DNA from: Venturia oleaginea
Taxonomy: Eukaryota; Ascomycota; Dothideomycetes; Venturiales; Venturiaceae
Assembly: GCA_013176395.1 (NCBI GenBank)
Contig: JABMLP010000024.1
Location: forward strand, 310,001-374,000
Direction: 5' to 3'
DNA: 64,000 nucleotides
How positions within the stretch are numbered: position 1 is the stretch's first letter; each line of letters opens with the position of its first letter. The position numbers were made by a program, and so were the translations under genes. The notes beneath the pieces were generated by a model. That model was not told the DNA's origin. It saw only the letters and a program-made list of their open reading frames with translations, and ran no database searches. Below, one piece after another: positions 50,525 to 61,539 of this stretch.

Positions 50525-53151
50525 TTAGACAACCATTTCCACTCTCCTCAAGAACTCCCTCACTCTCCCTACGTCCTGTCCACCAACTCCTTGCCCCGAA
50601 TCCCCTTCGCTCTCCACAGCAAGAACTAATTGCGGCAGCACTTCATCGACAAGATCCTCTCTTGTTCCCGTACATAGCGCAATGACCCTCCTATACTTTG
50701 TCTCCAGTTCACCGTCTCTTGCTCTGAGCTGTGTCAGATGCGCATTCAACCTCGCATTCAGCGAATGATACGCCTGCAGTCGACTTTGTAATTTTCTTCT
50801 CTCCGCCTCGGAGCCGCCTTGTTGATGCTGCGACGTAGTTCCCTCCTGCAATACTGGAGCAGGCGGCGCAAATTCCTTATCTGCGTCGCCTAATTTGAGA
50901 CCCTCCAAATTCGGAGGCGTTTTCTTTCTCTCGCCCATTTCTTTTACTGCTCTTCTCAGATTCAGGATTTTCTGCTTCCGTTCTTGTCGCGCGCGCATGC
51001 GGGACTGCATGCCCTCGAATTGCTCCTGTAGGGTCTTTTGTGTTGCTGAAAGCTCACGGACTTGCGCTGTGTGCGCATCGATGCGATCCTGTATTATCTT
51101 GATCTCGGCGGTGAATTGGTTATGCGTTTCTCCAAGTGAAGCTGACAGGGCTACCTTCTTATTAGCTTTATGCCCTCCAGTATCATGACATGTATACTAA
51201 AACATACCAGGAACAATTTCGTTGCTGATCTCGAAAACTCTACTAATAGCACGTTTCCCGGGGCTCTCCATTGCTTGCATATCTGATCGACTTGGCCCAT
51301 CCGCTTCTCCTAGGAAGGCTGCGGCCGTGAAACCTTTATGGTTCGGAATCATCGGATCGGCCTGGACCTCCAGCAATTGCTGAATGATACTTCGGTTTCC
51401 TATTTTTGCGACGATACAGAGAGCTGTGTTGCCCTCTGTATCACGTGCATTCACCATCTCGCTCATGAAGCGCATCAGACCAATCGTTTTTGGCATGCCC
51501 ACATGATCGTGCTGCGAAGCCATCATCATGGATGTATTGCTTCGCACTAAGAACTCAAGAAGACATTCAAGATAGTACTTGGATGATGAAGCCCGACCTT
51601 TGATACCACAAGCAGAGGAGATATGATGCAAGATAGTTCGACGTTTGTTATCGCGCACTTCAATCAATGGCGAAAGAATTTCGAGCAGCTCGGGAAAGCA
51701 ATTGAAATCTAGGTTATTGTTGACCATGACTGCAGCCATGAGAGGAGTCTCGCCGGCAGCGTTACCCCTATAGATACTGGCACCTCTCGATATCAGCAAG
51801 CGCATCAATGATACTCGTGCAAGCGTGGCCGCCCAGTGCAATGCAGTGTTGCAGGACTGATCGAGCGGTATGTCCAAATCGGCACCTGAGAGGCGGGTAA
51901 TGGCAGGATGATTCGTGTAGTCAGTGCGACTGAGATCATGGAACATATCTAAAATGAGAGCCTGCTTCTCCTCTGTGTTTCTGTCTCCGGAATGTGGCAG
52001 CGGAGGCAGCACTGTGTGATGCAACTCTCCATCTGTAAGGGAGTATTGAGGTGGTTGGTGGTACAAGAAAGACTCATTTGGCTCGGTTGGTGTACCTTCC
52101 CGCATGGAGATTTCGGCACCATTTGGCTGAGAATGAGAAAATGAGTCGCTGGGACTGCCAGCCTTCATGCGCTTCCTAGGTGGCTCCTGACTGTCAGAAG
52201 GACCTTCTGGATTTGCGTTCTGTGTGGCATAGGCCGAGTCTGAGGCAGCCCCAAAGCTGCGCTCTGAAGACAAACCAGGCACACTCTGTTGACTGCCACC
52301 ACGAAGTAATTCTTGGCTTCCCAAGTTTGACTGGGATGATCGTGGCTGTTGCATGCTGCCTGTCCTGCGCTGTGCGGCGCTAGTTGGATGGGGAGCAGGC
52401 GAGTTCAATCGAGCAGCCTTGTTCATAGCGGCCAAGGCGTTCGAAGCGGTGGATGAGATGTTGGAGAAGAAGGTTCCTGAGGCGGAAGTCTGGTTCTGAC
52501 GGCCATCGAGGTTTTGGGTGTAGAAGCGCTTCCTATTTGCGGCCATTGCCTGCTCCTTGGTGGGTGTGTCAATACCCTGACCGGGCTGGCCACTGCCGTC
52601 ACTGCTCATATCATAATCCAGGAGTGGTCTCAGGATTTCTTCAACGCCGTATTGGCGGCAGAACTCTCTCCCTCTTCGGTAGTTTATCCACGTGCCTTGA
52701 TATTTGCCATAGCCGCCCTGAACCTTCTCGTGTTCGCCCGTGAGGATTTCCTTCTCGAGAACCTTTGTGCGCTTGCCCTTATCAACACCGGCGACTTTCA
52801 AGATTTGTGTTGCATTGAGCCATGAGTCGGATCTTCTGCGCATGACTGCGACGCCATTGACCTCCATTTCATATACGGACACGCCTGAGTAGACGGCCTA
52901 ATCGTGGGGATACTCGATTAGCAAAATTCCAGCTAGTTCAGAGGGAGTTTACAGTCACCTACAGTGTATATTTGAGGGGCACCCATGGTAGGTTGCTGAG
53001 CATGGCCAGTGAGATCGGAAAAACTGCGGTGTTGTGTGAAGCTCTGCTGGGCTTGTGCATACATGATAGGCTGGCCATAGCCGCCTTGCGACGAGGTGAA
53101 GGATTGCTGGCGACCGTCAAAGGACATTGGAAGGCCGTGGGTGTTCTGCAT
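50525..53151 (-). CDS. MBP1: MBP1-type APSES transcription factor
   Basis: DNA-binding subunit of the MBF G1/S complex that recognises ACGCGT (MCB) sites. Exons 53151-52963, 52897-51208 and 51150-50525 (834 aa). Across intron 1 the sequence reads APQIYTAVYSGVSVYEMEVNG, followed by the APSES/KilA-N core VMRRRSDSWLNATQILKVAGV and GTWINYRRGREFCRQYGV (to about residue 165). A Gln/Ser-rich linker leads to ankyrin repeats (NTALHWAATLARVSLMRLLI; GETPLMAAVMVNN; TEGNTALCIVAKIGNRSIIQQL). The C-terminal exon is a coiled coil (LSASLGETHNQFTAEIKIIQ on to ERRKLQSRLQAYHSLNARLN), as used for dimerisation with Swi6-like partners. Divergent from the LYR gene; an ACGCGT site lies upstream. Confidence 0.93.
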
Positions 53152-53671
53152 GCCCGGTGGTATCGGTTTGCGATTGGCACGAGGTAGGAGTTGAGGCTAA
53201 GCGTGAAGGAGGCGTGTCGTGTGTTTTGCGCGCGGGTTGATGAGCGCATTCGGCGCGAAGCGTTTGCTCGTGTTGTCGTATGGGGCGCGAGTCCTAGTGG
53301 TGTCGTGGATGGATATGGTTTTGCGCGTAATGTGCTGAGGAGAACGTAGATGGAATACGCGTCTGGTTTGTTAGGTCACGCCGATTGGTGATGTAGACTC
53401 GCTGGCTACAAGACACTTCCACAACAATTTGGACTGTCCTTTCATCTGATCGCGAATGATGAATTCCTAATGATATGTGCTCTCGAAAACTACCATGCAT
53501 TATTTCTTTCTAGAAGCCTCGTTGGTTGAAGGTGTTATTTAGTTCTACCTATGCTTGAAGCTTCGGCCCCAACTGTGCAACAATTTTTTTCCTCGATGTA
53601 CATACATACACCCACTCGACCAGTCTGTCTTTACCACCTAACAAACTATCGAATGATACCTTGCACGCGCG
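53152..53671. other. Divergent promoter of MBP1 and LYR gene
   Basis: 520 bases between start codons. It contains ACGCGT (53357-53362) and a GGCGCGAAG motif near 53250, both resembling G1/S factor sites. Confidence 0.6.
53357..53362. promoter_or_regulatory. MCB-type ACGCGT element
   Basis: A perfect palindromic ACGCGT 206 bases upstream of the MBP1 start codon. MBF binds this motif in yeasts, so autoregulation is possible. One hexamer alone is weak evidence. Confidence 0.35.
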
Positions 53672-55081
53672 ATGCCAGTATCTTCTCACTATCCTAGCTG
53701 TCTCAGAGCACTTCAGGCAGCGTCCCGAATACCAAGACGCAAATTCTCGTGTACCACACCCACCAGGTTGCCATCCTTGTATAATCCCCAAGTACAAACC
53801 GAATCCGAGGCTGATGACGAAGCCCGCCGTCTCTTACGTTCGCTCCTAAGAGAAGCCTCATATCTCCCGGATTCCCACGCCCGAGAATGGGTCAAGCAGC
53901 AAATCATCTCTAGATTCGAACGCCGAAAAAGGAACGTCAAAAAGAGCATCCAAAAGAGACTCAAAATAGATGGGGGCGATGCAGTCCAGGCCGCTACAAT
54001 CAGTGGTTTCAAGACTGCCTACAAGGCGTTGCGACAGTTGCAGGCTGCAAATAATGGCGAGCTTAAGCAGTTGGACAAAGTACTCCGCCTGACCTATGGC
54101 CGTACAGGGCCATATCGTCGACAACTTCTAGAACCATTACTCATTGCAGACCCTCTACCCGATTCTATTGCTGTAGCCGAACAGTTATTGCGAAGCCAAG
54201 GACCGAGAACATCAAAGTCATCGGAATGGACTATCGACACTGTGCCCGTTGATAAGGTCTTTCAACAGCCTCCTAAACTCGAGGACGACAAGGTTATCTA
54301 CACGCTGTCTCCTCAGTACTCAAAGTTCAAAGCTGTGATCGAATCCCAAGTCCAAGTCCGGCCCCCACAAATGAAAGGCGTGGTCCTTAAACGTGCCGAT
54401 TACAAGATGCCGCAGAAGAACACATGGGACCGACTCATGCCACGCCTCAGGGTCAAAAAGATGGTACACGCAGCGTATGCGAAGCTTTTGGACAAGGTAC
54501 ATGTACCTGTCAAGGATGAGGAGTGGGATAGACTGCATGGGCTGGTACATGGCACTATTACCGGAGAAGGATATGTACCTCGTCGCAAGCGAATCGCTGG
54601 AAGCGTAGGCACACCGACGAGTTATGACCTTGTAGAACTTGCCCGGTTGGACGACACAGCTTTGTCTCTAGGACGAGAAGATGGAGATAATTGGCTGAAC
54701 AACGAGGATGCCGTGGAGGACGTCAAGGAGAGCCTGCTCAGAGACGAGCTCTCCATCGGCCGGCGGCTGGACAAATCTTCCAAAGGAGCCAAAGCTGGTC
54801 ACATAATTACACCCAGATTGATGCAGAGGTTGTGGCTGAGGATTTTTGAGGCTACCCCGAAGCTCAACTGGGACGAGGAACGCAGTAAATGGAAGGTCAT
54901 TTGGGGATCTGGCCCAGTAAGCTTCGACAAGCAACCAAACGACGACCTAGCCCCTTTGTTTGAGGCCGTTGATCGGAAAATCGAGGCAGACAACAAGCAG
55001 ACTATTCGCAAATACGATACTCTCATACAACCACTGCGAAAGAACGACAGGCGAACGCCACCGAAGGATCCTCTTGCCTAG
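53672..55081 (+). CDS. Mitochondrial LYR-motif protein (Cup1-like N-terminal domain)
   Basis: Single exon, 469 codons. The N-terminus is Arg/Ser-rich and lacks acidic residues (MPVSSHYPSCLRALQAASRI, then RRKFSC), as in a mitochondrial presequence. A helical LYR-like domain follows: ARRLLRSLLREASYLPDSHAREWVKQQIISRF, where LR..L.R..LPD and the RF pair are typical of the Complex 1 LYR family. The rest is basic and of unknown fold (MKGVVLKRADYKMPQKNTWD, MPRLRVKKMVHAAYAK, IIKD-free). LYR proteins usually bind the acyl carrier protein and assist assembly of respiratory complexes or mitoribosomes. No closer assignment can be made. Confidence 0.75.
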   Translation: MPVSSHYPSCLRALQAASRIPRRKFSCTTPTRLPSLYNPQVQTESEADDEARRLLRSLLREASYLPDSHAREWVKQQIISRFERRKRNVKKSIQKRLKIDGGDAVQAATISGFKTAYKALRQLQAANNGELKQLDKVLRLTYGRTGPYRRQLLEPLLIADPLPDSIAVAEQLLRSQGPRTSKSSEWTIDTVPVDKVFQQPPKLEDDKVIYTLSPQYSKFKAVIESQVQVRPPQMKGVVLKRADYKMPQKNTWDRLMPRLRVKKMVHAAYAKLLDKVHVPVKDEEWDRLHGLVHGTITGEGYVPRRKRIAGSVGTPTSYDLVELARLDDTALSLGREDGDNWLNNEDAVEDVKESLLRDELSIGRRLDKSSKGAKAGHIITPRLMQRLWLRIFEATPKLNWDEERSKWKVIWGSGPVSFDKQPNDDLAPLFEAVDRKIEADNKQTIRKYDTLIQPLRKNDRRTPPKDPLA

Positions 55082-55659
55082 TCAGCCCATAAAGCCTCGA
55101 GTGAGAGACTCAACGCCGGGACAACTTCAGGGAAGTTCGAAGCGAGAGAGGGGCGACAGCGAGCAAAGGACACAGTTTCTTGAGCAGGCTCCTCCAGGAA
55201 AGGTGGAAGGGAAATAAATGACGCACTTTCCCACCTTTTGCGAACCTCAGCTTAATCGTTCGCGAACACCATCTTTTTGAAGGCGGGAAGGCTCCGAGCT
55301 TCAATTCGAGATGGATACCACACCAGTTCTAGCCATCATAGAAAATAGATCGTTCATCACGACTCCAAATACAGGGCGCAACACTGCAATTTAATGGCAT
55401 TCTCCTCTATTCAGCGTCTTGCCGAGTGAGGAGCAAAGCTAATGCTGTGGAATTGTTCGACCATTTACGGACGGAGGACCGATATCGGCTCAGGGATTCG
55501 CCCGTTGTGCATCCATGTCACGTCTAGGTCCCACAGCATCATCTTTGTGTCGAATGGCGCGTCAATACTTGTTCAATCCACGAAGTCTCTACTCTAGGAA
55601 ATATATAAAACCTTTGGTCGAATCTCAACTCAATCCATTTCAGTTTCGCATCCGCATTC
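55082..55659. other. Intergenic between LYR gene and acetyltransferase
   Basis: 3' flank and promoter. The upstream part of the long frame beginning at 55515 is 5' leader, because the conserved N-terminus comes from ATG 55660. Confidence 0.6.
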
Positions 55660-56348
55660 ATGTCTCAAACACCTACAATTCGTCTAGCAACGCGCTCAGG
55701 TATGTTTCCAGTGTAGTTTCCATCATCACACTTCTGACACTTTCCCAAGATGTACCAGAGATTCTGGCCATGATCCACGAACTGGCTGCCTTCGAGAAGG
55801 CCTCAGACTCCGTACTCGCAACCGAAGCCTCCCTCTCCCTTACTCTCTCCTTCGCCCCATCACCACATCGTCACCACAACGAGGACAAGCATTCCACTTC
55901 GGAAACACATGCACACAACACAAAGCTACCGCCGGATGCACCCCTGCAAGCTTCAGCACACGGCCAACCTACACAAGCAGCTGGCTACGCAAAGACGTTC
56001 ATCCTCACTGCCCCAGAAGGTCAGATAGCTGGCATGGCATTGTTCTTTCACAATTATAGTACTTGGCGTGCAGCGCCGGGTATCTACCTCGAGGATCTGT
56101 TCATTCGCCCGGCGTTCAGAAGAAAGGGGTATGCAACACTTCTCTTGAAAGAATTGGCGAACGAGGTTATAAGGATTGGAGGAGCGAGGCTGGAGTGGGC
56201 TTGTCTTGACTGGAACACCAATGCTCTAACGTTCTACCGCAGTCTTGGAGCTGTTACCAGAGATGAGTGGGTCGGATTGAGGGTGGATGGGGATGCGTTG
56301 AAGAAGATGGCTGAGAGGAGTGTGGATATCAAGAAAGAGCAGGGATGA
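55660..56348 (+). CDS. GNAT N-acetyltransferase, diamine acetyltransferase-like
   Basis: Acetyl-CoA-dependent transferase resembling spermidine/spermine N1-acetyltransferase. Exons 55660-55699 and 55750-56348 (212 aa). Splicing gives MSQTPTIRLATRSDVPEILAM, the normal family start, rather than the longer unspliced frame beginning at 55515. The acetyl-CoA site reads YLEDLFIRPAFRRKGYATLLLKEL (motif A, R-x-x-G-x-A). Next is LEWACLDWNTNALTFYRSLGA, the SSAT-type ending. A His/Pro/Ala-rich insertion of about 45 residues (after SLTLSFAPSPHRHH) is not in the usual enzymes. Cytosolic; polyamine or amino-acid-like substrate inferred. Confidence 0.9.
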
Positions 56349-57667
56349 GTGGAATGTATTCGAGTCTGGCATGATGCAACACAATAACTGGTGATTTGGG
56401 TGTGAAGCAGAACTCAAGTAAATGAGTTTGCTCCGCTATTATTGTGGACAAGGACAAGTAATATATACTCATTAATGTGCATTATCTAGGCTCTTTTACA
56501 CTCGGGCGCTGGCTGAAATGAGAGTAATGTCAATGACAAAAGATAGGCAAGGTATAAAACGGTGGGGCCCCTTCGCATCCACCTGGTGTACACCACCTTA
56601 TAAATTCACAGACAAGGTGCTCACTAAGATCCAGAACGACTTCACGCGTATACTTGTAATTCCGAATACTACACTCAGTTCTGTTCTCTTGCGCTGCCAT
56701 CGTTCTTCGCCCGTGGCAGGATATTTAGAGGGGTTTTAGGCTCTATGGATATAAAGCCGGTAAACGGTGTTCTTGATACTCATGTGTGGGGAAGAGCTTG
56801 GGCGATCAAGGCAAATGGTTGTTCGGCTGATGTTGATGGTTTTCTTCGTCGGTTCTGGTGAAGGTGAGTTTGCATGAGCTAGATTTCTCATCGGTAATCC
56901 TGTACGGACTTTTCGATTTCCAGTGTCTCTGTTGTGAGTCGTTCTTTGAAAGCGGTTGTTGTTGTTGTTGTTGCTGTCTTTGATTAGTAGACGGACTCTG
57001 GGTAATGTGTATCTTACTTATCCTTGAGTTGTGGATGGTGATGTCTTCAATGCCCGTGATACTGTCTTAATACAATTCACTGTCCATGGACTCATCATAC
57101 AAAGTAATAAATTTTAGAACTCAGGCCTTCTCCTTTATGTATAAAAGGCTACTTGGGCAGCATCTTCTTGTAGGTAATTTACGATAGAGCTACCTAAACG
57201 TGCTTGGACTCTGTTACAATTTTGGAGCTTGCTGTTCTCCAGATTCCAGACAACATATCAGACCGTCGAACAAAATGTCTCGCTACCACACACGCAGATA
57301 CGAACTCTTCCGCTGCTGCCTATGAAAACTGGTTCAGCAAATGTTTTTGGTGCGATCATGAGTGTTTACGTTGTGGCGTATGTATTTGGGTATAACCTTG
57401 TTCTTGAGGTCGGGTTACTTACCAGGCTAGGAACATGAGGCAATCATATTGATGTACTTGGCTCTATTATACGCCCACCTGATGCTGTTTGTGGCGTATA
57501 ACATTAACACACAGCTGAGCACGGACTTCGTGAGAGGTATTTAATAGCTGCCACCCATCTCTTTCTTTCTAAACTTCATATACGTAAATATAACCATCAA
57601 TAGCATCACCGACACCTTACAGAAAATAACCAGCCAACGACCCAAACGAATCCCACAACTCGGAACC
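56349..57667. other. Intergenic
   Basis: 1.3 kb without a supported gene. Small plus-strand frames (56518-56739, 57204-57438) have no family match. Confidence 0.55.
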
Positions 57668-58447
57668 ATGGCTCGCGTCCACAAAGCTCTCGGTCTTGTC
57701 ACTCATGGCCTCACCCAATACCTGTTCCAACAAGAACTCCTCACCAAGAACAGAAAGTTCCTCATGAGCATTCCCGTCATCAAGGCTCCGCTCACACAAG
57801 CGACGATCCATCAGAACGACTACAGTAGCATCCACCGGGTACCCGATTTGATCAAAACCGACCATGACTACGACATCGACACATCTTTCAGCAACACGAA
57901 TGCAAAGGCTGGCTCTCAGGTGTTCAAGCCACAACAGGAACCAAAATCCGACGAACTATAGCAAGCCAAATTCGACGAGTTCAAGGCCATAATCGACAAA
58001 TGCAGCACCGACGAAGCTATCGCCAAACTGCAAGAATTGACAAAGGCCGGTTTTTTCAAGACCTCGGACGACCACACCGAGGCGGCTACCCGACAGGCGA
58101 GGTTTGATGCACTCTGTGGTATCAAGGTCTAACACACCAAAGCGCAGCGTGCTCTTATAAGTGACTTGGCAGATGCTAGAATCGCGAGTGGCGAGTGGTC
58201 AAAGGGCTGAGAGAAGATGGAGAAAGAAGGGGCAGGCAAGACTGAGCAGTCCAGTGAGGCCAAGAAAGCTGAGCAGGCCACGGGCAAATTCGTGCATACT
58301 AAGTTCGAAGCCTTCCGCTGCCATCTCTGCTTCGCTAGCAACGACTTCCCAATGACTCAGAAGCATCAGTTGATTGCGGAGTCTGGGTACAATTTTTATT
58401 ATTGTGGACATGAATGTATGGAGTGTGCGGAATGTGAGAAGGTCTAA
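57668..58447 (+). pseudogene. 260-codon reading frame with three internal stops, unknown family
   Basis: From ATG 57668 a continuous frame runs to TAA 58445-58447, interrupted by TAG 57959-57961, TAA 58130-58132 and TGA 58208-58210. Codon choice and protein character remain coding-like on both sides of each stop: MARVHKALGLVTHGL, FDEFKAIIDKCSTDEAIAKLQ, AQRALISDLADARIASGEW. The end is Cys-rich: CHLCFASNDFPMTQKH, then GHECMECAECEKV, a possible metal-binding motif. Each stop is one C-to-T change from CAG, CAA or CGA. I do not recognise the protein. Recent pseudogenisation is the simplest reading; stop-codon readthrough or recoding is an alternative that the sequence cannot exclude. Confidence 0.6.
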
Positions 58448-59355
58448 GGGAAATGGTAAGTACCAAGGTCTGGTAAAAAAGAAAAAAATTGTATTGACAC
58501 GACTCAGATTGAAACTGATAGCTGCGGAGTCCTGGGGTACACGTGGGAAGGGAGGGCCAGGAGTTGAATTCGAATGGCACCAAATAACACAAGGTTCTTG
58601 CTCAATGAGGCGGACTATCAGACCATGGAAATTGGGAAAGGGTTGTACATGAGATATGATCGACGTCTATGTGGCTCGAGAGCAGAGACATCTAGCGTAC
58701 AATTGGCCATATTTGAACAAGTATCACCTACTTCATCAGCTGAAATGGTCTTCAGAGCTGCTTGTAAACCTACTTATGCACAGAACAGTGAGACTTCATC
58801 AAGGACTACAAGAATTAATTATTTCCTCCTTTACTGACTTTCACTCACACTCAAAAATGAACATTCACTACAATTCTGCATTAAGTTTTGCAACAACTTT
58901 CTCAACAAAGAACATTCCCACGCTCCTATTAACCAAAGCCTCAGCCGTAGAATAATCAGCTGCTGTTATTTCTAATGGTGGAAAGACCATCCATTCGGAC
59001 TGGAAAAAACATCAATACATCGAGATACCAAGAGAGATATGTAAGAATTGTCAGCATAAAAGGTATGGAATGAGAGGATTGTGGCTGATTGTGGAGACTT
59101 GAGGAGAGTAGGCAGACTAAACGTTCTGTAAGAGCATAGTTCGGTGGGTCTAAACTTTTCTTTGAGCGTTGGGATAGAAGGTTTGGTTTATAAAGTTCTA
59201 CCGCAGGGAGAGTAGAGAGAATAGATACTGGGGTTTTATTCGCGACGATGCCGAGTGGAGAGGCAGTTGACTATACGATCAATCAACTAGGGTACTGAAA
59301 GTTTAGATCAAATTGCAACTCCGCGCACTAAGTCCGCGTATACCCCTACATAGGT
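58448..59355. other. Intergenic
   Basis: 0.9 kb without a supported gene. Frames 58374-58955 are short and not family-like. Confidence 0.55.
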
Positions 59356-60258
59356 CTAAAAAATTTCTGCAGCAGCCTGCGCCTTTGGGATATTCTTCAT
59401 CGGCGCAAAAATGTACGCCAACTTCCCAGCATCAACTTTGAAATACTCATGCAAATAGAGGTTGTTCGTAGCCAACGCCGCAATTCCTGTGTAGTCGAAA
59501 TAGAAGTTCCCAAGTACAACGCCCGTATCAACATCAGCAACCCACCTCCTTCCCTTGACAGCAAAACCAAACATGCCCGTTCCAACGGCACAGTTATTGG
59601 TGGTGGTAACTCCATTTTCGTTACGGGGACAGGAGGAGCCGCCGATAACGCAGGAGGCCCATGGTTCTCCCTTCAAACCATCCGCGTAGGTGGAGGACAC
59701 GTAGATTAATTCTTTCCTGGTGAGTTTTCGAGCGGCTTCTGCAGATTTCTTGCAAGTTGCTTTGCTGACGTCTTTGTCTGGGATACCTGGGTAGGCTTTC
59801 TCGGACCACGTTGCTGGGATCGTTGGTGGTGAGCCTGGAGACTGAGGTTGATTGAACATAGCTGGTTCTTTGGCTGGGAAACCAGAGGGACGGAAGAATT
59901 GATCACCCGAAACTGCTTGCAGAAATTCAATTTCGGATATTGTACCTGCTGTATCGAGTTTGAGACGAGTACTGAGGAGTTGCGCTGTGGCGACGCGGAA
60001 AGTGGCTATCTCGCATATTTCAGTGTCGACGGCTTGAACGAGGAATTGTGTGAAACCCGAGAGTTTGGAATATGGCGTTTGAGCGAGTGGCGTGATCTTG
60101 TTGTTGAAGCTGATTTTAGCGTTGGCGGCTGTTTTGGGTGATCCTGAGGCGGAATTCTTGAAGAAGTCATCGCGTGCTGCGATGAGGGATTCGCGCGTGC
60201 ACTCCGCAGACACAAATGCTGCAATTGCAAGAAAGCTAAACGAGTGTGTAAGAATCAT
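59356..60258 (-). CDS. Secreted DUF8021-family protein
   Basis: Single exon, 300 codons. Signal peptide MILTHSFSFLAIAAFVSA with cleavage before ECTRESL. The mature protein has the features of the fungal DUF8021 family: a leading Cys followed by an helical SLIAARDDFF segment, ARKLTRKELIYVSSTYADGL, EPWASCVIGGSSCP with paired cysteines, NNCAVGTG, and a beta-rich close with RRWVADVDTGVVLGNFYFDY, LHEYFKVDAGKLAYIF. The family resembles SnoaL-type folds and has no established function. Six cysteines in the extracellular part probably form disulfides. Confidence 0.78.
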   Translation of the reverse strand: MILTHSFSFLAIAAFVSAECTRESLIAARDDFFKNSASGSPKTAANAKISFNNKITPLAQTPYSKLSGFTQFLVQAVDTEICEIATFRVATAQLLSTRLKLDTAGTISEIEFLQAVSGDQFFRPSGFPAKEPAMFNQPQSPGSPPTIPATWSEKAYPGIPDKDVSKATCKKSAEAARKLTRKELIYVSSTYADGLKGEPWASCVIGGSSCPRNENGVTTTNNCAVGTGMFGFAVKGRRWVADVDTGVVLGNFYFDYTGIAALATNNLYLHEYFKVDAGKLAYIFAPMKNIPKAQAAAEIF

Positions 60259-60729
60259 GGTGGCAAATAATGAGCAGTGAATGAGTCCTTGAAGATGGGG
60301 GAACTGAGCATTGTTAAGAGGGTAGCCATATGGTCATTTATATGTCATAATGGATGTCAAATATGAATTAAGTACAGTAAGATTGCGCATTCAATATTTG
60401 CGAATGGTAGGCGATGTACGGAGGTAGTTGTCGACATGGAGTATCATGATAATGAGGGACAGTCCACGGATCGGAGGCCTCCCCGGATCTGCTTTCGCCA
60501 TGCCATGGCCTGATCAAAGCGAAGTTGGTGAATCAAAATAGTTCCTTAACGATAAAATATTCTAGGGAGTTTTGGAAGAGTGATGTTAATTTGTTAGGAG
60601 GTATCATGACTTTCCCATCCCTGTGTTAGTGATGGTGAAAAATCGATAAGCAACGGACCCACACCTACGTAGGTATTTATACCGCAAACATTGATATGCA
60701 TCTCGACTATGTCAAGCTCAGCTTGCCTA
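60259..60729. other. Intergenic
   Basis: Promoter of the DUF8021 gene and flank of the tRNA. Nothing supported. Confidence 0.6.
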
Positions 60730-60813
60730 TCTTCCATAGTCTAGTGGTCATGATATCCGCTTGTCATTATGAATGATACGCGGATGGCCCGGGTTCGATT
60801 CCCGGTGGGAGAG
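60730..60813 (+). tRNA. tRNA-Asp (GUC) with 12-nt intron
   Basis: A cloverleaf can be drawn. The acceptor arm is TCTTCCA with TGGGAGA (one G-T pair) and discriminator G at 813. The D arm contains AGTGG. The anticodon stem is TCCGC/GCGGA with loop TTGTCA and anticodon GTC at 60763-60765. The T arm is CCGGGTTCGATTCCCGG (B box). A 12-base intron (60767-60778) follows position 37, the standard site. The mature length is 72. Transcribed by Pol III; a usual decoding tRNA. Confidence 0.92.
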
Positions 60814-61235
60814 ACCTCAAAATCGAGGCTCAACAATAATCTTACACTGCGCGTTCAGTTAATTTTTTTTCCTATTTTCCCTCCCTCTCTGCAAACCTGA
60901 CACAAGTAACCACTCGACCGTCTTGTGAGTCATGAGTCATTCTTAACCGCGCTTAGTGATTGTAAATAAACCTTTTTACGCTCCGCTCCTTTACAACTCA
61001 CTGCCACTAGATCTCGTCAAGACTTTGCAAAGTCACGGGTGAGTACCTGGCGGGATGAATACTCGAGGATACTTTTAATACCTTACGCCTGTTGCATACC
61101 ACTAATACCAGATAGACGGCCTAGTCCCAACACGCTCTTACCACAGATTTGGATTCCTATGGGTGTCAACAATGGCGTGCCACGCTCGCCCGATGATTTA
61201 AGCCTTCCCAGTTCCGTTTCCCCTCTCTCATGGAT
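60814..61235. other. Region between tRNA-Asp and tandem array
   Basis: No gene. A T-run follows the tRNA at about 60861-60870 and may terminate Pol III transcription. Confidence 0.5.
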
Positions 61236-61539
61236 CAGTTTTCTTCACTTGTCCTTCCAAAACCTCAAAAGCTACCGAACGTAAATCGTCATCAATCACT
61301 CTTCTTCATTTGTCTTTGCAAAGTCTTAGAGGATACTGAACGTCAATCCTCATCCGTCAGTCTTCTTCACCTGTCTTTTCCAACCCCCAAGAGCTGGTGA
61401 ACGTCAATCATCATCAATCAGTCTTCTTCATATGTCTTTCCAAAGCGTCAAAAGATACTGAACGTTAAGCTTAACCATTAGTCTTCTTCACCTATCTTTC
61501 CAAAGCCTCAAAAGCTACTGAACGTCAATCTTTATCATG
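61236..61539. repeat. Tandem array, five units of about 60 bp
   Basis: Each unit contains CAGTCTTCTTCACCTGTCTTT-like sequence (shown loosely), then CCAAAGCCTCAAAAG, CTACTGAACGTCAATC and an ATCAT spacer. Units have diverged by some 10-25%. The array ends at the ATG that opens the DUF3435-like frame. Confidence 0.85.

Noticed and set aside
55515..55659. Longer N-terminus for the GNAT acetyltransferase
   Set aside because: It reads through a good intron (55700-55749); the spliced form from ATG 55660 restores the conserved start.
61236..61539. CRISPR-like array
   Set aside because: Units are contiguous diverged tandem copies without distinct spacers, in a eukaryotic genome.
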